Notes: generated by a model not told the origin, from the letters alone. A stretch of 64,000 nucleotides of DNA from Alviniconcha marisindica (GCA_018857735.1 JABMCL010000134.1:186501-250500), one strand, 5' to 3'; shown: positions 12,369 through 24,484, numbered from the stretch's first letter. Program-made: numbers and translations.

Positions 12369-12440
12369 CTCTTTCTAAAAGCATTTTCCAGAATACCAGT
12401 CCCTATAACCTTGGTTTCAGGGTCAAGCTTCTTTTCAGCA
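12369..12440 (-). CDS. 72-bp cassette exon, copy 2
   Basis: Minus-strand acceptor CCTAG (AG at 12442-12441) and donor GTGAGT (12368-12363) bound a 72-bp open segment in phase 2/phase 2. Residues begin AEKKLDPETKVIGTGILENA and end FRK. Ten or more of 23 residues match each of the other two full copies, with substitutions clustered in the middle. Flanking intron on both sides also resembles theirs. The shared phase means any one can be joined to exon 24852-25080 without frameshift. Confidence 0.74.
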
Positions 12441-12608
12441 CTAGGAATCAGTACAAAAATAAACACATTATATTCACAATTATATCAAAAATAAGGATAA
12501 ATGTTAACTTGGCAATGTATATTTCTTATTTTACCAAGTGAAATCAGTAAATTTCATCCGCTCAGAAGTGAATAAACACTAAGAGGTGACAGTTCATGAA
12601 ATTACTTT

Positions 12609-12842
<234 letters not shown>

Positions 12843-13324
12843 CCCCATGCTTTTTCTTCTGCTATGTGTTAATTTACTTCCTCTGTCATTTCCCCCTTAT
12901 CTGTCTGTACTTGTGTTAATGTTTTAATTTTAATTTTAAAAATGTAAGAATTGACCTCTGTTCATGCACTGTCATTACCTCATAAATAAAAAAATCAATG
13001 CCCTCACATTTGTGCTGCTACTCTTATGTTTATGTTACTAACAGTGTTTGGAAGAGAGTCAATGATGGTGATGACAGTAACAGAAGAAGAAGAAACAACA
13101 ATAAGGACAAAAATCAAAGTTTGCAGCTTTGTGTGCACAGCTACTGTAAGTCAGTGTTATTCTCTGCACTTCGTCTATTTGTCTCTTTGATATCAGTCCT
13201 CACTGTGACTTTTACCTTCAAGACAGCAACAAAAATAGTTTTCATGATACTCCAGCTTGCGATGAAACATCACCATAACTACTTTGGTTACAAAAGGTTC
13301 AACCATTCAAAACATACCACCTGG

Positions 13325-13395
13325 ACAGGTAAGTAAATTGGTGTTTTACGCCCAGTCAACCGGTACAGTTATATCAGGGCGAGACACCTGGACAA
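13325..13395 (+). repeat. Short dispersed repeat (GTTTTACGCCCAGTCAACC type), copy 1
   Basis: Shows GTAAGTAAATTGGTGTTTTA, then CGCCCAGTCAACCGGTACAG and TTATATCAGGGCGA. The same string recurs, more or less diverged, at about 14125-14210, 15630-15695, 20262-20312, 21040-21085, 27262-27302 (reverse) and 62693-62752. The form resembles SINE-like repeats known from molluscs. Confidence 0.7.
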
Positions 13396-13605
13396 ACACT
13401 AACTGAATTTTACTGACCCTGATCTAGCAATCCAATCCTTTTTACAAATTAACTCCCAGAAAAATTGACAAATTTTGATTATTTACAGTCATTTCCTCAC
13501 ACAGTTGAAGACAACTGTAATGCCAAACACTATAACAGAGCAAATAGTTGTACCATCTGAATCACTATATAAAAAGTATATTGACACTGAAAGCAGTTCA
13601 CTCAC

Positions 13606-13677
13606 CTCTCTCCAAAAGCATTCTCGAAAGTACTGATTCCTATGATCTTCGTTTCATGGTCAAGATTCTTTTCAGCA
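13606..13677 (-). CDS. 72-bp cassette exon, copy 1 (first in transcript order)
   Basis: Acceptor TTCCTAG (AG at 13679-13678) and donor GTGAGT (13605-13600) bound the 72 bases. Residues begin AEKNLDHETKIIGISTFENA and end FGE. Same length and phase as copies 2 and 3. Joining to the upstream exon 24852-25080 would create a serine codon (AG+T). No stop interrupts any of the three full copies, which argues for maintained coding function despite clear divergence. Confidence 0.74.
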
Positions 13678-13795
13678 CTAGGAATCAGTCCAAAAAACAA
13701 TATTATATTCACAACGATAAGAAGAATGATGGCTGTTTATTTGGCAATGATAATGATGACAATAATATGAAGACCTTTAAGTCTAAGAACATAGA

Positions 13796-13812
13796 GGGGG
13801 GGGAAAAGGGGG
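13796..13812. repeat. Short G-rich run
   Basis: GGGGGGG interrupted by AAAA, intronic. Confidence 0.6.
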
Positions 13813-14117
13813 TTGTCAACTTGCAAAGTTGATGGACTTCCAGTTGCATGCCAAGATACTTAAGACACAGTGTTACTGTCTACATGTATGCCACTTAGTT
13901 TACACATAGTCTGCTTATCAGTAACAGTACATCAACACAACTAGTTTGCTTTACAGAGAGATCAGTTGTACAAAAAACATAGGACTGACCAACATTCAAT
14001 AAAGACCTGAACCTTTGCTGTGGCCTTGACCTTGAACACAGGAATCCAGTCTCTTCACAAGACACTATTATGGTATACCATCAAACTAAGTTTGGCTACA
14101 AAGGGGTCAGAAGCTCC

Positions 14118-14212
14118 GAAGATCAAGCGGTAAGTAAGTTGGTGTTTTACGCCCAGTCAAGAAGATCAAGCGGTAAGTAAGTTGGTGTTTTACGCCCAGT
14201 CAAGAAGATCAA
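14118..14212 (+). repeat. Two tandem 47-bp units carrying the GTTTTACGCCCAGTCAA repeat
   Basis: GAAGATCAAGCGGTAAGTAA plus GTTGGTGTTTTACGCCCAGT and a tail occurs twice, followed by a partial unit. This is a fragment of the dispersed repeat at 13325 that has been locally duplicated. Confidence 0.85.
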
Positions 14213-14537
14213 GCAAAACTGGTAATATTTTAATTATAGACATATAAGACCTCAATGTGACCCTGACCTTGAACCATAACAAAGAAATATTTCTACATGA
14301 CACTCTGGTTCATGACAAAGCACCATCATAACAAGTTTGATTACTGGGGATATAACTCCAACAATGACAAACATCTGTTGGGGCCAAAGATACCAATCAA
14401 GAACTAAAAATGATAATAACTATCAAAACAAACTTAAAACACTGCTGCTGTGGTTTTGTTTCCTCTCGATGTGTTCCCATATTACCACTGTTAAAAGGAG
14501 CTTTTAGCATATTTGACACTGAAATCAAATAATTATA

Positions 14538-14765
14538 GCCAAACAAAACAAGGCTCTGCACTGGGCACCTCGTGTGGGTCAGGCAAACAAAACAAGGCTC
14601 TGCACTGGGCACCTCGTGTGAGTCAGGCAAACAAAACAAGGCTCTGCACTGGGCACCTCGTGTGGGTCAGGCAAACAAAACAAGGCTCTGCACTGGGCAC
14701 CTCGTGTGGGTCAGGCAAACAAAACAAGGCTCTGCACTGGGCACCTGGTGTGGGTCAGGCAACTG
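14538..14765. repeat. 44-bp minisatellite, 5 copies
   Basis: The unit is AACAAAACAAGGCTCTGCAC plus TGGGCACCTCGTGTGGGTCA plus GGCA, with one or two substitutions per copy. Open frames here are artefacts. Confidence 0.95.
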
Positions 14766-14769
14766 GACC

Positions 14770-16370
14770 GGCAACTGCATTTCTTTTTCCAAATCAATAA
14801 ACCGGTCAGGTTTTCTGCTTTGTGCTGCTCTGCTGGAAGTTGGTGTTTGTACTGATTGTGAACAGCGTATTAGTATACATATGCGTTCATGTGCCTGTGT
14901 GCTAAATCTGCACACTTAAAATAGTCTCTAAGAAACAAATCTGAAACAAGGATGACTTCCACTTTGTGCCAGCATTCTAAACCAAGATCCAAATACAAAC
15001 AGTTAAACAGTCTTCCAGACACTCCAGGCATTTAACAAACCACAACAGCCTAAGCACAATATTTTCATTTATCACAGTATTAAATGTTTTGTGGCTTAGA
15101 AAAAGGGGCTAACCCCAAAAATTCACGCATGTTTTGTATTATCATGTTAGTGTTCTTTTTAACCAGTATGTGTTTCGATCTATAGAAATACTTTAATTGT
15201 GATTTTTCAAAATTATTATCATTATTATTGGCCAGCACCTGGGGGGGGTGGGGGGGGGGGGGCAGAGGTCTTGTGGGGTCAAAGGGGCTGCAATTGCATA
15301 TTTCAGCACCTCTGTGGGTGGTGGGGGGGGGGGGGACAGCACCTCTGTTGGGGTCAAAATGTGTTGAAATCAGTGACCTTTTACATACTACTTCCTGGGA
15401 GGGACATAAAAATCCATGTAGGCAACAAACAAGATCAGGGTTATAATATGACACTGATTTACAGGAAACACTACCATGACACTGCATGACCTTCACATTA
15501 AGAAAGGCATCTGTATTTTAGCGCAATTGATCAGTACCAACTTGTTTGTTAAACTGCAACATATTATTAATTATCATGTTCTGCACATTGTGCACACAGC
15601 TTTTTGATAGATGGATAGATCGTTTTGTTTTGTAATGCCCAGTTGACTTGTTTTGTAACACCCAGCCAACTGTAGGTTACATCAGGGGAAAGCACACTAC
15701 AGATATTAAAGTCTATGTTCAATATCAAATGCAACTATTCCAAAATGTGAAAAAAATCTAACTTTGTTTCTTAAGCCCTCAAAACTAATGCAACAGGTTG
15801 TTTTACAAAACTTATTTCATTTAGAAAGTTAAACTGTTGTATATTTTGAAGACCACCACTGCAATCCATCAGACTATCACAGGAAATTATCTTGTTCTAA
15901 AAGGCACCAGACTGGTACACCAGCTTCGTATTGCTGCTGTCTGGTCCACTTGCTGTGATGCACTTGCCAGCACAAAGCACAATCAAAAATCAAAAATGTT
16001 GCTGAGTTAGGCTACACCTTTTGTTTCCTTTGTTATGGAGTTTTTGATTCCTTTGTGACGAAGTCTACGGTGGAGTAGATACACATCATGCCACTGGGAT
16101 TGGAGCGGATCATTGGGCTTGATGACTAATTTCTACCTGTGCTGCAACGGCTAAAAAAAAAAGTTCTTCCTATTTGTTGTTTGACTGTAGCACTGTAAAC
16201 ATCATGAAAAATGAGTTGCAACTGTCAATCAAAAAGTGACAAGCAAACAAGACGGTATTTATAAACCCTGACAGAACCACCATACAAAGCCTGCAGCTGC
16301 AAATATCTGCATACCTTCTACATCAGTCATCTTCAGGTCAACTTGTGTCCTGCACCCACCCCTTTATCAC
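14770..16370. other. Intronic-looking stretch with G-runs and one dispersed repeat
   Basis: G-rich runs lie at about 15240-15263 and 15318-15337. A diverged GTTTTACGCCCAGTCAACC-type repeat lies at about 15630-15695 and contains the core twice. No exon is supported. Confidence 0.45.
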
Positions 16371-16371
16371 T

Positions 16372-17400
16372 TCTTCTGTCTTACAGTCACACAGTAATCA
16401 CACCGTCTGCATTTTGATGATTATTAACAACACCCCCATTACCACTGTTTTTCTGTCTTACAGTCACACAGTAATCACACCGTCTGCATTTTGATGATTA
16501 TTAACAACACCCCCATCACCACTGTTTTTCTGTCTTACAGTCACACAGTAATCACACCGTCTGCATTTTGATGATTATTAACAACACCCCCATCACCACT
16601 GTTTTTCTGTCTTACAGTCACACAGTAATCACACCGTCTGCATTTTGATGATTATTAACAACACCCCCATTACCACTGTTTTTCTGTCTTACAGTCACAC
16701 AGTAATCACACCATCTGCATACTGTTTTTCTGTCTTACAGTCACACAGTAATCACACCGTCTGCATTTTGATGATTATTAACCCCCCCGCCCCCCCCATC
16801 ACCACTGTTTTTCTGTCTTACAGTCACACAGTAATCACACCGTCTGCATACTGTTTTTCTGTCTTACAGTCACACAGTAATCACACCGTCTGCATTTTGA
16901 TGATTATTAACCCCCCCGCCCCCCCCCCCATCACCACTGTTTTTCTGTCTTACAGTCACACAGTAATCACACCATCTGCATTTTGATGATTATTAACAAC
17001 ACCCCCATTACCACTGTTTTTCTGTCTTACAGTCACACAGTAATCACACCGTCTGCATACTGTTTTTCTGTCTTACAGTCACACAGTAATCACACCGTCT
17101 GCATTTTGATGATTATTAACCACCCCCATCACCACTGTTTTTCTGTCTTACAGTCACACAGTAATCACACCGATCTCACCACTGTTTTTCTGTCTTACAG
17201 TCACACAGTAATCACACCGTCTGCATTTTGATGATTATTAACCCCCCCCCCCCCATCACCACTGTTTTTCTGTCTTACAGTCACACATAATCACACCGTC
17301 TGCATTTTGATGATTATTAACACACCCCATCACCACTGTTTTGTGTCTTACAGTCACACAGTAATCACACTGTCTGCATTTGATATTATTATAACACATC
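16372..17400. repeat. 77-bp minisatellite, homogeneous half
   Basis: Units of about 77 bp contain TCTGTCTTACAGTCACACAG, TAATCACACCGTCTGCATTT, TGATGATTATTAAC and a variable C-run. Some are interrupted by shorter (about 39-46 bp) units lacking the TGATGATTATTAAC segment. Copies are nearly identical apart from C-run length. TTTTCTGTCTTACAG looks like a plus-strand splice acceptor but is simply part of the unit. Confidence 0.93.
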
Positions 17401-18440
17401 AAAACTGTTCTGTTTAGCACACATAATCACACTGTCTGCATTTTGATGTTTATTAATAACAACTATTAACAGACATCAAAACCGATTCTGTGTGTCATAG
17501 TCACACAGTAATCACACTGTCTGCACTTTGACATTCATTAACATCTATTAACAGACATCAAAACTGATTCTGTGGTCCTAGCCACACAATAATCACACTG
17601 TATGCATTTTGATGTTTATTAATAACATCCATTGACAGACATCAAAACTGATTTTGTGGTCACAGCCACACAAAAATCACACTGTATGCATTTTGATGTT
17701 TATTAATAACACCTACTGGCAGACATCAAAACTGATTCTGTGTTGGTCACACGATAATCACACTGTATGCATTTTGATGTTTATTAATAACATCTACTAG
17801 CAGACATCAAAACTGATTCTGTGTGTCACAGTCACACAATGATCACACTGTATGCATTTTGATGTTTATTAATAACACCTATTGGTGGACATCAAAACTA
17901 ATTCTGTGTCGGTCGCACGATAATCACACTGTATGCATTTTGATGTTTATTAATAACATCTACTGGCAGACATCAAAACTGATTCTGTGTGTCACAGTCA
18001 CACAATGATCACACTGTATGCATTTATACGTTTATTAATAACATCTGTTGACAGACATCAAAACTAATTCTGTGTGTCACAGTCACACAATAATCACACT
18101 GTATGCATTCAGATGTTTATTAACTTACAGACATCAAAACTGCTTTAGTGCATTGCATTTACACAATAATCATACCGGAAGCATTTACTTGTTATGAACA
18201 ACACACATCAAAACTATTTTGTGTGTTACTATCACATAATAAAGATACTTTATGCACTCAGATGTTTACCAATAACAGACATCAAAACTGTTTTTGTAAT
18301 CCCACTGAATGCATTTAGATGTTTATGAATAATACTTATTAACAGACACCAAAATTGTTTTTGTGTGTCACATTCACAAAATAAGTACAGTGTATGCATT
18401 TACATGTTTATTAATAACAGACATCATAACTGTTTTCAAA
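17400..18440. repeat. Diverged half of the same array, about 80-90-bp units
   Basis: Units still carry TCACACAATAATCACACTGT, ATGCATTTTGATGTTTATTA and CAGACATCAAAACTGATTCT but differ at many positions. They become harder to recognise toward 18440. This half looks older than 16372-17400. Confidence 0.85.
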
Positions 18441-19784
18441 CAATGTATTGTGAAATATAATGAATACGATTACTGACACTAGTCAATAAAACAGACAATT
18501 TGAAACAAACATTACTGAAAACATCAGAACAAGAACTGCGATGATCCTTGAATAACAACAAGATCAAGATGTCATGAAGCCATTCCAACTTCCAGCCAGA
18601 TAATTCATTAGAAATAAAAGAAGCCAACACTGAGACAGGCAGAGCAACACTGGGTAATATTTTGATAAAATTTGTTGTTGCAGTAAAGGCTGAGGTATTG
18701 GATGTCAAACCAGTACCTCTTTTGACTGGTCTCAAGCATTCTAAACAAGCTCTCATTACATTTGTTCTTTTTTGACATGGGAGCAGCACGACGAACTATA
18801 GACAAAATGACATACTACCACCAGCAATCAGCACAGACAACAGTTAAACAAATCATGCAGCAAACAGTGATGGATGCAACATCATATTTATTACCCTGGG
18901 GGATACAAACACTCACTCTGATTTGTTAAAATTGAGAGCAAAATCAAGATCCCTGCAAAGAAGTGAACAAGCATGTTTCACCAAAGCAATGAATACTTTA
19001 AATAAACACTGCAGTTGCTGAATATAACTCACACTCACAGTCATACTACAGTATCAGTCACAACACAAATACCTGTAAACATATCTTATATTAGCCTTTG
19101 GAGTATAATTACACAAGTTACTGTTTGTTACAAGTACACAACATTATATAGCTATAGCCTATTCCAAACTGCAAATAAATCTGCATTCCTACATTCATAA
19201 AACATTTCACTGTACAAGAGGCAAAACAGACCTCCAAGCTTTAGTGGGGATAAGGCAATCAGATTTAGAAAATGCTATAAACTATTCTGACGATGTTCTT
19301 CACATGTAACTCTGACGAGCGTATTTAAAGTCCACAGTAGGTGATGGTTACTGCTGCAGCGGCATGCCAAATTCAACTCAGTAAATAATTACGGCACACG
19401 ATAGAAGCGGTGCTGAAAAAAAATGTTAGTGGCAACAGTTTTACACAAGGAGACAAGGAAGAGGAAGACAATGCCGGATACAGCCACAGCTAGACAGAAT
19501 CACAATATCTTAGTGCATCTGATCTGCACTCTATCCTAAGAGCTGAACTGTGTGAAGAACACATTAATCATACAAACAACTTTACAAAAACCACATTCAC
19601 ATACATTTCAACAAAGAAAACCTTAAGTACGCTATTCTAGCACAATCATAACCACCTAGGAAATAGTAACTATAAAGAAACACACATGTATTAATCAGTC
19701 TCCCATCACCCATCAAAAAATCCATTACAACTAGCAAATTACCAATACTCTCTGAAAAACTGTCTCCCTTTGAGTATCTCTTCC
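18441..19784. other. AT-rich stretch, no supported exon
   Basis: A minus-strand open segment near 18608-18805 was inspected and rejected as an exon because its possible acceptor gives a phase incompatible with the neighbouring exons. Otherwise ordinary intronic sequence. Confidence 0.4.
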
Positions 19785-19877
19785 TCCCCGCCCCCCTTGC
19801 CTGGCTCTCTCCTGCTCCCCCCCCCCCCCCCTTGCCCCCCCCCTCCCCTCTCTCCTGCTCCCCCCCCCCCCCCCCCA
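19785..19877. repeat. C-rich low-complexity tract
   Basis: Long C-runs separated by CTCCTGCT-type spacers. Homopolymer lengths are probably unreliable. Confidence 0.9.
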
Positions 19878-19989
19878 CCCAAACATTTTAATCTATCCAT
19901 TTGTTTCTTTTCACACTCAACAGCCATAAATATACAGACACATCACCCATTATCTGAAAGAGTAGCCTACTAGATTCTTGTAGCAATCA

Positions 19990-20258
19990 GTACATAAACA
20001 GATTAGTTGAAAACTAGACAGAACAGTGGAGTTTTCAGCTGAGATTTAAAGCAAGAAAACAAAGGAGCATTTCCCAGATCAACAGGCAGTGAGTTCCAGA
20101 CACTAGTCAGTCATGAGGTTGTCATGAAGGAAATTGGCCTGGCAGTTGAGTTGCAACAGGTTAGAGTGGATGGACGCAATTTTCTGAAGCTCAAGGAAAG
20201 CTGACCTGTAGCTGCCACTAACGTGTTGTTGCAAAGACAGTCTGATCTGATCATGACG
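19990..20258. repeat. Probable degenerate interspersed repeat
   Basis: Phrases such as GTGGAGTTTTCAGCTGAGAT, GTGAGTTCCAGACACTAGTC and CTGAAGCTCAAGGAAAGC have the style of a repeat widespread in marine invertebrate genomes. It is adjacent to the short dispersed repeat and an RT fragment. The family assignment is inference only. Confidence 0.35.
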
Positions 20259-20261
20259 AGT

Positions 20262-20312
20262 AAGTAAGTCAGTAAATTGGTGTTTTACGCCCAGTCAACC
20301 AGTGCGGTTAGA
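20262..20312 (+). repeat. Short dispersed repeat, copy truncating an RT fragment
   Basis: GTAAATTGGTGTTTTACGCC followed by CAGTCAACCAGTGCGGTTAG. It borders the RT fragment on its 3' side. Confidence 0.7.
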
Positions 20313-20530
20313 CAAATCCCTGAATACTCCACTGGCGAATTCTCTTTTCCCCAACATTTGTGAACTCACCGCCAAGCAAGCTGAGGGGTGATGATGCACC
20401 CACAGGCATGATCTTGGTCTTATCAGTGTTAAGCTCCAGCATACTGCTGTTCAGCTCAATGCCAGTTTGGGCAGTGAGAAACTGCATTGGAGAAGCACTT
20501 TTGGACAATTTGTGTGCTGTTGACAAGTGT
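20313..20530 (-). pseudogene. Non-LTR retrotransposon reverse-transcriptase fragment
   Basis: The minus-strand frame reads IELNSSMLELNTDKTKIMPVG, matching the conserved N-x-L-x-L-N-x-D-K-T-x shape that follows the catalytic core in LINE reverse transcriptases. Only about 70 residues survive. The YADD region is missing. It is cut off by a dispersed repeat on one side. Confidence 0.6.
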
Positions 20531-20805
20531 AGAGCCTTCCGGAGAAGGGAACTTCATCACTGTGATTATCATTGGCACTGTGCAACTCCAACTGCAAGGG
20601 TGTGATGCATATAGATAAACAAGATTTCACAATGTTCTATGAAAATGAAGCCAGTCCAATTTCCTTCCAACATCTGGCATGGTTGTACAGCACAGCCAGT
20701 ACAAGTAGCAACTCAACTGATCACCCAGTCATATGGCTTCACCCAATCATGTCATTATGCCTTCAGTCCATTTTTACACACCTGGTAAAGGATCTTCAAA
20801 CTGGA

Positions 20806-20820
20806 GGGGGGGGGGGGGGG
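20806..20820. repeat. Poly-G run
   Basis: About 14 guanines. Confidence 0.85.
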
Positions 20821-21035
20821 TTGGTTAATCTGCAATTCCAACTTTCAAAACTCTCTATACCCCCAAGATAACTTTCATATTTGACAAAGGAAAACATCCT
20901 AAAAAACAAAAACAAAACAAAAAAACTGATGAATAATGGAGAAAAAACATTTCTTTTTTTCTCCTTTTTTTGTATTGCAGCCATCTCCACAGATTGGGTG
21001 GCTAACTGCCACACAGGGGGAAAATAATTTAGATA

Positions 21036-21112
21036 ACTGATTTTTAATGCCCAGTCAACCATGACAATTATATCAGGGCAATGACAGGCAAAGTTGTTCT
21101 ATATCAGTGGGC
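21036..21112 (+). repeat. Short dispersed repeat, diverged copy
   Basis: TTTTTAATGCCCAGTCAACC, then ATGACAATTATATCAGGGCA. It ends just before the TTAA-flanked transposon. Confidence 0.65.
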
Positions 21113-21436
21113 TATTACTTAAAGGGCTTGTAAAGGCAGTTTCGGGCCAAAAAATCACTCCAAATCGTTTCAAAACAACATATAGGTCCATACTAACATT
21201 TGAAGAGAAGAAACAGTCTATTACTCACTTGTTTAAAACTTTTTCAGGCCTCGACTAGGTTGTAATGCGTTTATTTTGGCAAAAAGGTCGGAAAATACAG
21301 TCAACTGAACGTTTCAAAACCAGCGCCATTCTGAATGCGAGATTCAGCGAGAGCTATTTTAAGCTAAAGGTCAATGGTTGGGCAGTGACGTCACAAACAG
21401 ACCAGCAACCAAACGTGGAAGTCAGGTCTGTGTGAG

Positions 21437-22376
21437 TGTCCACAGGGCAACCGACTTGGAAAAATGTCCAGTTTAAATAATATAAAGAGGATTTCAAAAC
21501 AACATATAGGGATGAAACTCCTTTTCAGCTGTTGGGCCTTTGTTTATTCCCCCTTGTTATTTCATCTTTCTCGAGCCTTGTTAGGTGCGTGGAGTTTCGG
21601 TCTTTTTCATTGTGTTTACTCTAGCTTTCACTACAGTCTAGACCTCATCAGGGAGCCTGCCTTTTATTGGGTGTTTTATTTTCCCAGTTTAGCCTGTTTG
21701 TTTCATCATAATGTAATGATGAAAAAGGTTTGTTCGTTCTAGTTCAATAGACTAGCGATTTCGTGGCCTCCCTGGGTTAGGGTTTGGGGTTGGGCTAGTT
21801 GCCGGTTCTTGCCATTCACCGTTTTTTCTCTTGGCTTGCCCTTTTGTTTCTCAAGTTATATCGTTCGTTTACGATGTACGAGTGAGCGGGGTAGTCTCGA
21901 TGTTTAACGAACCGCTCATTCTTTCTTTGTGTGGGGTAGTTCGTGAGCGTCTGTTGCCCTGCCGTGTTGTTGTCGGCTGAATGGATTGTATCGTGTACAC
22001 GATTACGTGTATCCAGCCTTTGTCTCGTTGCTCGCTGACATTTCTTGCCTCCTCTTTCTTTTCAGAAAGTCTTGTTGTTTTGTTTTTCTCTTTTCCTCTT
22101 CTTTTCCACCATGCGTTCTTTTCTTTTTTTATCTCTGGCTTATTGGCCATTTCGTACCCGCTTGTTAGCTTGCCTGATTAGGGCAGCCATTTTGCATTTC
22201 TCTTTTCGTCTGCATTTGTTTACATCCCGATGCTTTGTCATCAGTAGTCCTGATTAGCGATTTGCTTTATCAGTCTGCAGCCTTTATTTTTCTGATGGAA
22301 GCCAGGTTAGTGAGGGGTTAGTTATAGTTAAGATTCATGTTAGTTATGGTTAATTTGGCTTTCCATCTGTTTGTCG
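21437..22376 (+). repeat. Core repeat shared with 7332-9215 element
   Basis: Matches the reverse complement of about 7990-8640, for example TTCGTGGCCTCCCTGGGTTA and TAGGGTTTGGGGTTGGGCTA. This copy is longer, with extra sequence near 21480-21740. Confidence 0.8.
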
Positions 22377-23467
22377 GCACAGTTATTTTTACTCTGTGCT
22401 CTTATGGCTGCAACAAATGTAGTCAATGTCGCCGTCCACTCATTTGTTGCAGACAGTAGTCTATTAGACTGTTGTGATTTGGTGGTGTTTTTTCCACCAT
22501 ATGTTTGCAGGTAAGCCACCGTTTGCATTTTTGAGGTGGTTTCAGCTGTTTTGTTTGTTTCATTTGTTGTCAGCTGTTTGCTTGCCTGATCAGGGAAGCC
22601 ATTTTTCGTTTGCCATCAACATTTGTGGTTTGTCTTTCTTTCTTTGCCATAGGCATTTGTGGTCTGTCCTTTTTTTTCTGTTTTTTTGTCACAGGCATTT
22701 GTTTCTTACTTACACAGCCTTTTCTGCTGTAGGCATTCATGCTAGACTTACTGTTTTTGCATTCTTTCTAATGTTCTCAGATGCTAAAGAGCATATTAGG
22801 GACAAACTGCAATGTCGACCGAATGGTGCTGTGGCTTCGGCGTGGCCCCGTTAGAGTGCCGCTATTTTTCCCTAAGCTCTGTGCTATTCGTTGGTGCACA
22901 GGCCAGCCAAGTTTCTGTTTACCTTTCGGCTTTTACTTTTCTCTCGCTTGTTTTCATTGATTTTTTGCCTCGCTTTTGTTTTTGTTTCATAGACAAGGCA
23001 GGGGTATTTGTTTGTAGTTCAATAGTTGTACCTCCTGTTTTTCCTTTCTTTTCTCCGTGTTTACCATGTCCATTTGTTTTTTGTTTGTTTTCTTTCTCTC
23101 CCTTCTTCTTCTGCATTTATTACAAGTTCATTCTTGCTGAGGATTTGTGTGTTCATTTGCCTCTTTTGTTGATTTCCCTTTCTTTTTCTGGAGGGTTTCT
23201 TGTGAAAAAGGTTTTTTTCCCCTTTTTTAAATTTTAATCTTTGCACTGGGTGCCACGGTGTCAAAATGTATTTCTGAGTCCTTTGGTCGGTCTGGATATA
23301 TTCCTTGTAGAAATGGCAAGGACGGAGGTTTCATCCGAAGAGACCGTTCCTTCCATCTACCAAGGATCAACCTAGCGAAAGCCAGGCGATGCTGACCAAT
23401 ACCCTTTAGTAAAAAAATTAATGTCTGAGTGGGTGTCCACAGGGTAACCGACTTGGAACAATTTCCA

Positions 23468-23588
23468 GTTTGAATCTCCAAGGATGAAGCTTCCTTCGAC
23501 TGCTATCTTTCGGGAAGGTGTGAAAGGAAAACAACATCCCTTTGGTCTGCAGCTCTGCGCATCCCACGGCCGCACATTCACGTGGCAT
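23468..23588 (-). pseudogene. THAP-domain N-terminus of a transposase
   Basis: From ATG at 23588 the minus strand reads MPRECAAVGCAELQTKGMLF, then SFHTFPKDSSRRKLHPWRFK. This matches the first half of a THAP zinc finger: Cys-x4-Cys, the F-H-x-F-P motif, and a conserved Trp. The second half with the remaining Cys and His ligands is not contiguous. The frame runs into the repeated GTCGGTTACCCTGTGGACAC segment. THAP fingers bind transposon ends in P and Kolobok-type transposases. Confident for the motif, less so for completeness. Confidence 0.68.
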
Positions 23589-24177
23589 TTTCGTTGTGGA
23601 CCGACTGATGGCGAAAACGCGCCTCATTCGCCATTTGCCTCAGTGGTCTGTTTGCGATGTCAGAGACCTACGTCACGGATCTCACGCGTATTTCGAGATT
23701 AAAACAAGCAGACGAAATTCAGCCTGATCGGCATGCATTTCTTCCTTCATAAACATACTTACTTTCATGGCATTTACATTTTATTAGATTTAAAGGTCAT
23801 GTTATGCCCTAGACTTTCATAATTGGGTTGATTTTCAATGTTCCGTCGCAAACAAAAACTGCCTTTACAAGCCCTTTAACTTCATATTCATGGCATGTTG
23901 TCCATTCTTGGAGTTTACTGCCGTCATGGCGGACCAGCCCCATAACGTTTTCAACGAGGGTCACATATGTGATCAAATTGTCCAAGGCTTATAAAGCTTC
24001 AAGTAATGTACTAAAAGAAATTGTTAAATTAACTTAAGTAAAGAGAAATATAAGTAACATGTAACTTTGCAAGAAACAGTTAATATACTGTCACATCTTG
24101 CGGCCTAGAGCAGCAACTTCAATATGCTTTGTCAATATGGTTTGAAAGTGAGGAATCTGTATGCTTGTGGAACAGTT

Positions 24178-24484
24178 GCTGACATAAATAAAGCCATGAG
24201 AGCCTGAGGATTAGAGGCTGTGCTACTGTAGGGACTGCAAAGAGCCCCTTGTGGCTGACATAAATAAAGCCATGAGAGCCTGAGGATTAGAGGCTGTGCT
24301 ACTGTAGGGACTGCAAAGAGCCCCTTGTGGCTGACATAAATAAAGCCATGAGAGCCTGAGGATTAGAGGCTGTGCTACTGTAGGGACTGCAAAGAGCCCC
24401 TTGTGGCTGACATAAATAAAGCCATGAGAGCCTGAGGATTATAGGCTGTGCTACTGTAGGGACTGCAAAGAGCCCCTTGTGGCT
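24178..24484. repeat. 76-bp minisatellite, 4 copies
   Basis: The unit starts GCTGACATAAATAAAGCCAT and ends CAAAGAGCCCCTTGTG, with only one or two differences between copies. Confidence 0.95.

Larger units (their letters stand above)
21123..23875 (-). mobile_element. TTAA-flanked, THAP-bearing TIR transposon (Kolobok-like), 2.75 kb
   Basis: Inverted termini AGGGCTTGTAAAGGCAGTTT at 21123-21142 and the complement ending at 23875 match over 20 bp. TTAA lies at 21119-21122 and 23876-23879. A minus-strand THAP zinc-finger start lies 290 bp inside the right end. Kolobok transposons are known for TTAA duplications and THAP-containing transposases, and P elements also use THAP but make 8-bp duplications. 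A CRE-like TGACGTCA (21386-21393) lies inside the left end. GTGTCCACAGGG-CCGACTTGGAA occurs at both about 21437 and 23431, so the 2-kb interior between them may itself be an insertion or duplication. No intact transposase remains. Confidence 0.78.

Noticed and set aside
16380..17350. Repeated TTTTCTGTCTTACAG strings as plus-strand splice acceptors
   Set aside because: The string is part of the 77-bp repeat unit and no open exon follows.
18608..18805. Possible minus-strand exon with KKNKCNESLFRMLETSQKR before a GTACTGG donor
   Set aside because: The TATAG acceptor gives phase 1, not the phase 2 needed after exon 24852-25080. The donor is poor and there is no paralogy to the cassette exons.
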